Source of the DNA: Victivallales bacterium
GTDB lineage: Bacteria > Verrucomicrobiota > Lentisphaeria > Victivallales > JAUVCU01
Assembly (NCBI GenBank): GCA_029934175.1
Contig: JAOZMT010000038.1
Span: 1 to 10,928, forward strand
Direction of reading: 5' to 3'
Length of the DNA stretch: 10,928 bases
The notes under the pieces were generated by a model. The model made no database searches. It was not told the origin of the DNA and saw only the letters and a list, made by a program, of their open reading frames with translations. The translations under genes and the position numbers were made by a program. Of this stretch, positions 7,018 to 10,928 are shown in pieces (position 1 is the first letter of the stretch; every line of letters begins with the position of its first letter).

Positions 7018-8112
7018 ATGTCAACAGGATTTGGATATACATTCCCAGCAATAAAAGGAATTCAATCTGGTAAAGAGTATTATGTATCAATGTGTCCCTT
7101 AAAATTGATACCTAAAATTTTTTCATACAATGAAGAAGATGTTCCAGCAGTTATGCGTTCGCAAAGACTTTTAAATAATTCACGCATTCCAGAAATGGCT
7201 AAATATATAACTAAAAATAAAAATTCTTATGTATTTTCTGCATTAACCGCATCTATTGATTCTGAAATTGAGTTTGAAGCATTTGGAGATACTCAACATA
7301 AAGATAAGCTTGGTGTTTTGCATATTCCTTTAGAAGCTCAATTTATTATCAATGACGGACAACATCGCAGAGCGGCTATTGAACAGGCTTTAAAAGAAAA
7401 ACCTGAACTAGGAGATGAAACTATTTCGGTTGTTTTCTTTCTTGATATTGGTTTAAAAAGATCACAACAAATGTTTGCGGATTTAAATAGATATGCAATT
7501 AGACCATCAAAATCTTTAGGTATTTTATACGATAATAGAGATCCTGATGCTTTAATAACTAAAGACATTGTTTTGGAATTACCATTTTTCGTTGAATTAA
7601 CTGAAATGGAAAAAACTACTTTATCTAAACGCTCAAAAAAACTTTTTACTTTGAGTGCTTTTCATGGAGCTACTCAATATTTACTTAAAAATTTTAATGA
7701 GATTGATGATAATAAAAGAGTAGAGATTGGGAAGATTTTCTGGACAGAAGTTTATAACCAATTTACAGATTGGCAACAAGTTCGTAATTCTCAATTATCA
7801 GCCTCAACAATAAGAGAAAATTATTTACATTCACACGGAATTATACTCAGTGCATTGGGGCGTTTAGGGAATTCTATTATTGATTTTAATAATGATAGTT
7901 GGAAGTCTAAAATTTCTAAATTAAAAGATATTGATTGGAATAAAACTAATAAAAATTGGTCTGGAAGAGCTTTGATAAACGGCAGAGCATCAAAGTCAGA
8001 TATTTGCATTGCTTTAACAACTAATTATATAAAAAAAGAATTAAATATTGAATTAAGTGATGATGAAAAAATTAAAGAAAAAGAATTTTTAAATGGAGGT
8101 CATAATGTCTGA
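7018..8112 (+). CDS. dndB: DndB, DGQHR-family regulator of DNA phosphorothioation
   Basis: A 364-residue protein, the usual length for DndB. The family-defining DGQHR lies at residues 113-117 within FIINDGQHRRAAIEQAL. A further conserved stretch (FADLNRYAIRPSKSLGILYDNRD, about 155-178) is typical of DndB. The C-terminal helices show no membrane segment. In studied Dnd systems DndB is dispensable for the modification itself; its loss raises dnd expression and alters modification density, and in Salmonella it binds the dnd promoter region. It is the first gene of the rightward operon. Its start is fixed by AAGGAG six bases upstream (7006-7011). Its last codons hold the ribosome site of dndC, and the two genes overlap by eight bases. 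I do not see the TACG-N10-CGTA type of site in the upstream spacer, so any self-regulation here would use another sequence. Confidence 0.93.
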   Translation: MSTGFGYTFPAIKGIQSGKEYYVSMCPLKLIPKIFSYNEEDVPAVMRSQRLLNNSRIPEMAKYITKNKNSYVFSALTASIDSEIEFEAFGDTQHKDKLGVLHIPLEAQFIINDGQHRRAAIEQALKEKPELGDETISVVFFLDIGLKRSQQMFADLNRYAIRPSKSLGILYDNRDPDALITKDIVLELPFFVELTEMEKTTLSKRSKKLFTLSAFHGATQYLLKNFNEIDDNKRVEIGKIFWTEVYNQFTDWQQVRNSQLSASTIRENYLHSHGIILSALGRLGNSIIDFNNDSWKSKISKLKDIDWNKTNKNWSGRALINGRASKSDICIALTTNYIKKELNIELSDDEKIKEKEFLNGGHNV

Positions 8113-9640
8113 AGTTTCAATGAACCGAAAAACTGCATTTAAAGAAAAAGGCTTTAAAGAATCTATTTTAGAGCTAGAACAAGAAGTTGAAAGAATTTAT
8201 TTGGAGGATAATATCCCTTGGGTTGTCGGATACAGTGGAGGAAAAGATTCTACTGCCGTTTTACAAATAATTTGGAACACACTCGCAAAAATACCAAAAG
8301 AAAAATTGCATAAAAAAATCCATGTCATTAGCACCGACACTTTAGTTGAGAACCCTATCGTTTCTCAATGGATTATTAAATCACATAATGCAATGAAAGA
8401 AACTATTGAAAAACAAGGTTTGCCTATTGAACCACATCTTTTAATGCCAACTATTGAAGACTCTTTTTGGACAAATTTAATAGGTAAAGGCTATCCAGCT
8501 CCACGGCATAAGTTTAGATGGTGCACTACTAGATTAAAAATTAACCCTTCTAATGCTTTTATTAAATCTATGGTTCATAAAAACGGTGAAGCTATCATTG
8601 TTTTGGGAACTCGTTCTTCTGAAAGTGCAGCAAGAGCAAAGGTTATTGAAAGACATAAACAAAATAGAACTAGAGATAAATTAAGTCCTAATCCAGCTTT
8701 GCCTAATTGCTTTATTTATGCTCCTTTAGAAACTTGGTCTGATGATGATGTTTGGTTATATCTTATGCAACAACAAAATCCGTGGGGGCATAATAATAAA
8801 GCTTTACTTACAATGTATCAAGGAGCAACTACAGATGGCGAATGTCCGTTAGTTGTTGATACAAATACTAAAAGTTGCGGTGATAGCAGATTTGGTTGCT
8901 GGATATGCACGCTTGTAGGCGAAGATAAATCAATGTCTGCAATGATTCAAAACGATGAAGAAAAAGAGTGGATGTTACCGCTTTTAGAGTTTAGAAATGA
9001 ATTAGATTTTCGTGGCGAAGAGAAACATAATCTAGAAAATACACGACGAGACTTCCGTAGAATGAACGGAAATGTAAATATTTTAGAAAGTGGTAATGTT
9101 ATACATGGTCCTTATACACAAGAGGCTCGTGAAGAGTGGTTACGAAAATTGCTCAAGTCGCAAATGTGGATTAGGAAAAATGGTCCAGATGAAGTGAAAT
9201 ATATTGACTTAGTTACAATTGATGAACTTAGAGAAATTCGCAGGATTTGGGTAGTTGAAAAACATGAATTTGAAGATACTTTACCTAAAATATATGAAGA
9301 TATTATTGGTTGTTCGTTTCCTGATGACTGTCATTATAATATGGGAATTGGTAGCGAAGCTTTAGGTTTATTAAAAGATTTATGCAAAGATGACGATTTG
9401 CAATTTCAAATGATAAGAGAACTTCTAAATGTGGAAGTTAAATACAGAACTATGAATCGCCGCTCAAATTTATATAAAAATTTAGAAGATGCATTTAAAA
9501 GAAGTTTCTATTCTGATGAAGAAGAAGCTTCTGAAATTGCTAGAAATAGAAAAGAAAAAAAAGATTTTATCCGAAACAGAAATGAAGATATTTTTGATGA
9601 ATATAAAGTTTCAGAACAAGGAGCAAAATATGATTATTGA
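8105..9640 (+). CDS. dndC: DndC, PP-loop ATPase/Fe-S sulfurtransferase of DNA phosphorothioation
   Basis: A 511-residue enzyme of the PAPS-reductase/ATP-pyrophosphatase superfamily. The PP-loop SGGKDST lies at residues 44-50 and should bind ATP to activate the DNA phosphate or the sulfur carrier. The KFRWCTTRLKINP block (136-148) contains Cys140. A cysteine cluster at 247, 258, 265 and 268 (ECPLV, KSCGDSRFGCWIC) supplies ligands for the 4Fe-4S cluster known in DndC, which is loaded by DndA. The C-terminal 200 residues are charged and largely helical, ending in a Lys/Asp/Glu-rich tail. I place the start at 8105: GGAGGT at 8095-8100 lies just upstream, inside the last codons of dndB. The in-frame ATG at 8093 overlaps that site. 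The end overlaps dndD by 11 bases. Copy 4 of the recurring 14-mer is at 9151-9164. Confidence 0.95.
   Translation: MSEVSMNRKTAFKEKGFKESILELEQEVERIYLEDNIPWVVGYSGGKDSTAVLQIIWNTLAKIPKEKLHKKIHVISTDTLVENPIVSQWIIKSHNAMKETIEKQGLPIEPHLLMPTIEDSFWTNLIGKGYPAPRHKFRWCTTRLKINPSNAFIKSMVHKNGEAIIVLGTRSSESAARAKVIERHKQNRTRDKLSPNPALPNCFIYAPLETWSDDDVWLYLMQQQNPWGHNNKALLTMYQGATTDGECPLVVDTNTKSCGDSRFGCWICTLVGEDKSMSAMIQNDEEKEWMLPLLEFRNELDFRGEEKHNLENTRRDFRRMNGNVNILESGNVIHGPYTQEAREEWLRKLLKSQMWIRKNGPDEVKYIDLVTIDELREIRRIWVVEKHEFEDTLPKIYEDIIGCSFPDDCHYNMGIGSEALGLLKDLCKDDDLQFQMIRELLNVEVKYRTMNRRSNLYKNLEDAFKRSFYSDEEEASEIARNRKEKKDFIRNRNEDIFDEYKVSEQGAKYDY
9151..9164 (-). repeat. Recurring 14-mer TTTGCGACTTGWGC, copy 4 (inside dndC)
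   Basis: The minus strand reads TTTGCGACTTGAGC followed by AATT. On the coding strand it specifies Leu-Leu-Lys-Ser-Gln (residues 349-353), a different frame and peptide from copies 2 and 5. This argues that the DNA sequence, not the protein, is what is preserved. Confidence 0.8.
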
Positions 9641-10928
9641 TTTTATAACATTATCTAATTACGGTCCATATTATGGAACTCAAAAAATAGATTTATCGCC
9701 TGTTTCGCAAGATAAACCTGTTGTTCTATTTGGTGCGTTAAATGGTAGTGGAAAAACAACTCTACTTGATGGTATGCAATTGGCTTTGTATGGCAGTAGA
9801 GCAAATTGTTATGATAACAAATCCTCGTTCTCAAAATATCTAAAAGAAAAAATAAATGATAATTCTGCACAAGTCGCAAAAACTTTTGTTGAATTACAAT
9901 TTAGACATTATTCAGAGGGAAAAGAAGATATTTATAAAATTAAAAGAAGCTGGATATTAAATAAAGATAATAAACTTTTACAAACAATTGAAGTTTGGAA
10001 TAATAACAAACCAGATTCTTTACTTGCTGATACTTGGAATGACTTTATTGAAGGCGTTATCCCTGCAAGTATCGCACATCTTTTCTTCTTTGATGGTGAG
10101 AAAATTGAAGATTTTGCTGAACTAAAAAATGCTCAAAAACTTCTGAAAATTGCTATAAATTCTTTACTCGGTGTTGATATTATCGAACAATTGAACTCAG
10201 ATTTATTGGCGTTAGAAAGAAAAAAGAAAACAAATCTAAAAAATGATTCTGAACGACAAGCAATTGAAGTTGCTCAAAAAAATGTCGAACGATTAGAAAA
10301 GGAAAAAGAAGTTTTAGTTTCTCGAAAAGCTAAACTACAAAATGAGTTTCAAAGAGCTGAATATTTGCTGTCTAAACTAAATGATAAATTTAATAAAGAA
10401 GGTGGTGACTTATATTTGAAACAAAAAGAGATTGATAAAGAAAAAATCACTTTAGAAAATAGATTGGGCGAAGTTAATAAATATCTGATTAGTATTGCTT
10501 CTACTTCATCGCCTTTTATAATGGTTGATAACTTACTAAATAACTTACTTGAACAGGTCAATGTTGAAATAAATATCTCAGAAGCTAAACTTTTAAATGA
10601 TAAATTAGAAAAAAGAGATTCTAAAATTTTAGAAATGTTGAAACAATTAAAAAATGAATCGCCTGTTTCAAAAAATATTGAAGACTTTCTAACTGAAGAT
10701 AGAGCCTCTACTAAGGAACAAGCCAGTGGTGAACTGTTTTTAAATTGTCCAGCTGATACAAATAATCAATTAAAACAATTAAAAAATGAATTGCCTGTTG
10801 TTGAAGATAAATATTCAACTTATGCGGAACTCGCTAATAATTTGCAAGATAAATTAGATTTGATTGAAAGAAAAATATCGGCTATCCCTAATTACGATAT
10901 GATTGCTCCTATTATTGAAGATAAAAAG
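9630..10928 (+). CDS. dndD: DndD, SMC/Rad50-like ATPase of DNA phosphorothioation, N-terminal 433 residues
   Basis: The frame is open from the ATG at 9630 to the right edge (433 codons). DndD is usually about 650-700 residues, so roughly a third is missing. The N-terminal half of an ABC-type ATPase head has the Walker A motif GALNGSGKTT at residues 35-44. LFFFDGEKIEDFAE (151-164) is a conserved block of the DndD family. From about 185 the chain becomes a long charged coiled coil (Lys/Glu/Leu-rich to about 285, then about 300-430), as in Rad50. At 373-376 the sequence CPAD stands near the middle of the coil, where Rad50 proteins carry the zinc-hook CPxC. The second Cys is absent. AAGGAG (9618-9623) lies six bases before the ATG inside the end of dndC, and the genes overlap by 11 bases, indicating coupled translation. 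The ATPase is thought to drive DNA nicking or structural change during sulfur incorporation. Confidence 0.95.
   Translation, partial: MIIDFITLSNYGPYYGTQKIDLSPVSQDKPVVLFGALNGSGKTTLLDGMQLALYGSRANCYDNKSSFSKYLKEKINDNSAQVAKTFVELQFRHYSEGKEDIYKIKRSWILNKDNKLLQTIEVWNNNKPDSLLADTWNDFIEGVIPASIAHLFFFDGEKIEDFAELKNAQKLLKIAINSLLGVDIIEQLNSDLLALERKKKTNLKNDSERQAIEVAQKNVERLEKEKEVLVSRKAKLQNEFQRAEYLLSKLNDKFNKEGGDLYLKQKEIDKEKITLENRLGEVNKYLISIASTSSPFIMVDNLLNNLLEQVNVEINISEAKLLNDKLEKRDSKILEMLKQLKNESPVSKNIEDFLTEDRASTKEQASGELFLNCPADTNNQLKQLKNELPVVEDKYSTYAELANNLQDKLDLIERKISAIPNYDMIAPIIEDKK
9867..9880 (-). repeat. Recurring 14-mer TTTGCGACTTGWGC, copy 5 (inside dndD)
   Basis: The minus strand reads TTTGCGACTTGTGC, preceded by TT. 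The coding strand gives Ala-Gln-Val-Ala-Lys (residues 80-84), the same five codons as copy 2 in dndA, although the two proteins are unrelated. Confidence 0.8.
10641..10799 (+). repeat. Internal 27-base direct repeat in the dndD coiled coil
   Basis: Bases 10641-10667 and 10773-10799 are identical except for one position. They encode KQLKNESPV (residues 338-346) and KQLKNELPV (382-390), 44 codons apart, flanking the CPAD motif at 373-376. A partial duplication within the coil is likely. Confidence 0.75.

Overview
The window comes from an AT-rich bacterium with clear Shine-Dalgarno sites (AGAGGA, AAGGAG, GGAGGT) and TAA/TGA stops used as in genetic code 11. A full-length, multi-cluster pyruvate:ferredoxin oxidoreductase implies anaerobic or fermentative metabolism. 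I cannot fix the lineage from sequence alone. Low-GC anaerobes such as Gastranaerophilales, Elusimicrobia or Firmicutes relatives are all possible.

Left part (1-5171, all minus strand). Read in the direction of transcription, this is nifJ (pyruvate:ferredoxin oxidoreductase, complete), a strong intrinsic terminator with a GAAA tetraloop, an unrecognised protein with a membrane segment at each end, and, overlapping its last 11 bases, the first 24 codons of a family 2 glycosyltransferase that leaves the window at base 1. Upstream of nifJ is a perfect 19-base palindrome that looks like an operator.

Middle (5172-5758). This is a gene-free spacer of nearly 600 bases. It holds the nifJ control region, one copy of a recurring 14-base motif, and a 106-base element with near-matching inverted ends and four hairpins in a row between them.

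Right part (5759-10928). This is a Dnd DNA phosphorothioation locus. A cysteine desulfurase of DndA type is transcribed leftward, divergently from dndB, dndC and dndD, whose reading frames overlap by 8 and 11 bases with ribosome sites inside the preceding gene. DndA should mobilise sulfur from cysteine. DndC (PP-loop plus Fe-S cysteines) should activate or transfer it, with DndD (SMC/Rad50-type ATPase). DndB (DGQHR family) is the regulatory component in studied systems. The window ends inside dndD at codon 433, so dndE and any dndFGH/pbe restriction genes lie outside. The 125-base dndA/dndB spacer appears to carry two face-to-face promoters that share one -10 box.

The most unusual signal is the 14-mer TTTGCGACTTGWGC. 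It occurs five times between 5349 and 9880, in two intergenic and three coding places, and in two different reading frames, so it is conserved as DNA and not as protein. No exact copy lies in the 5.3 kb to the left.
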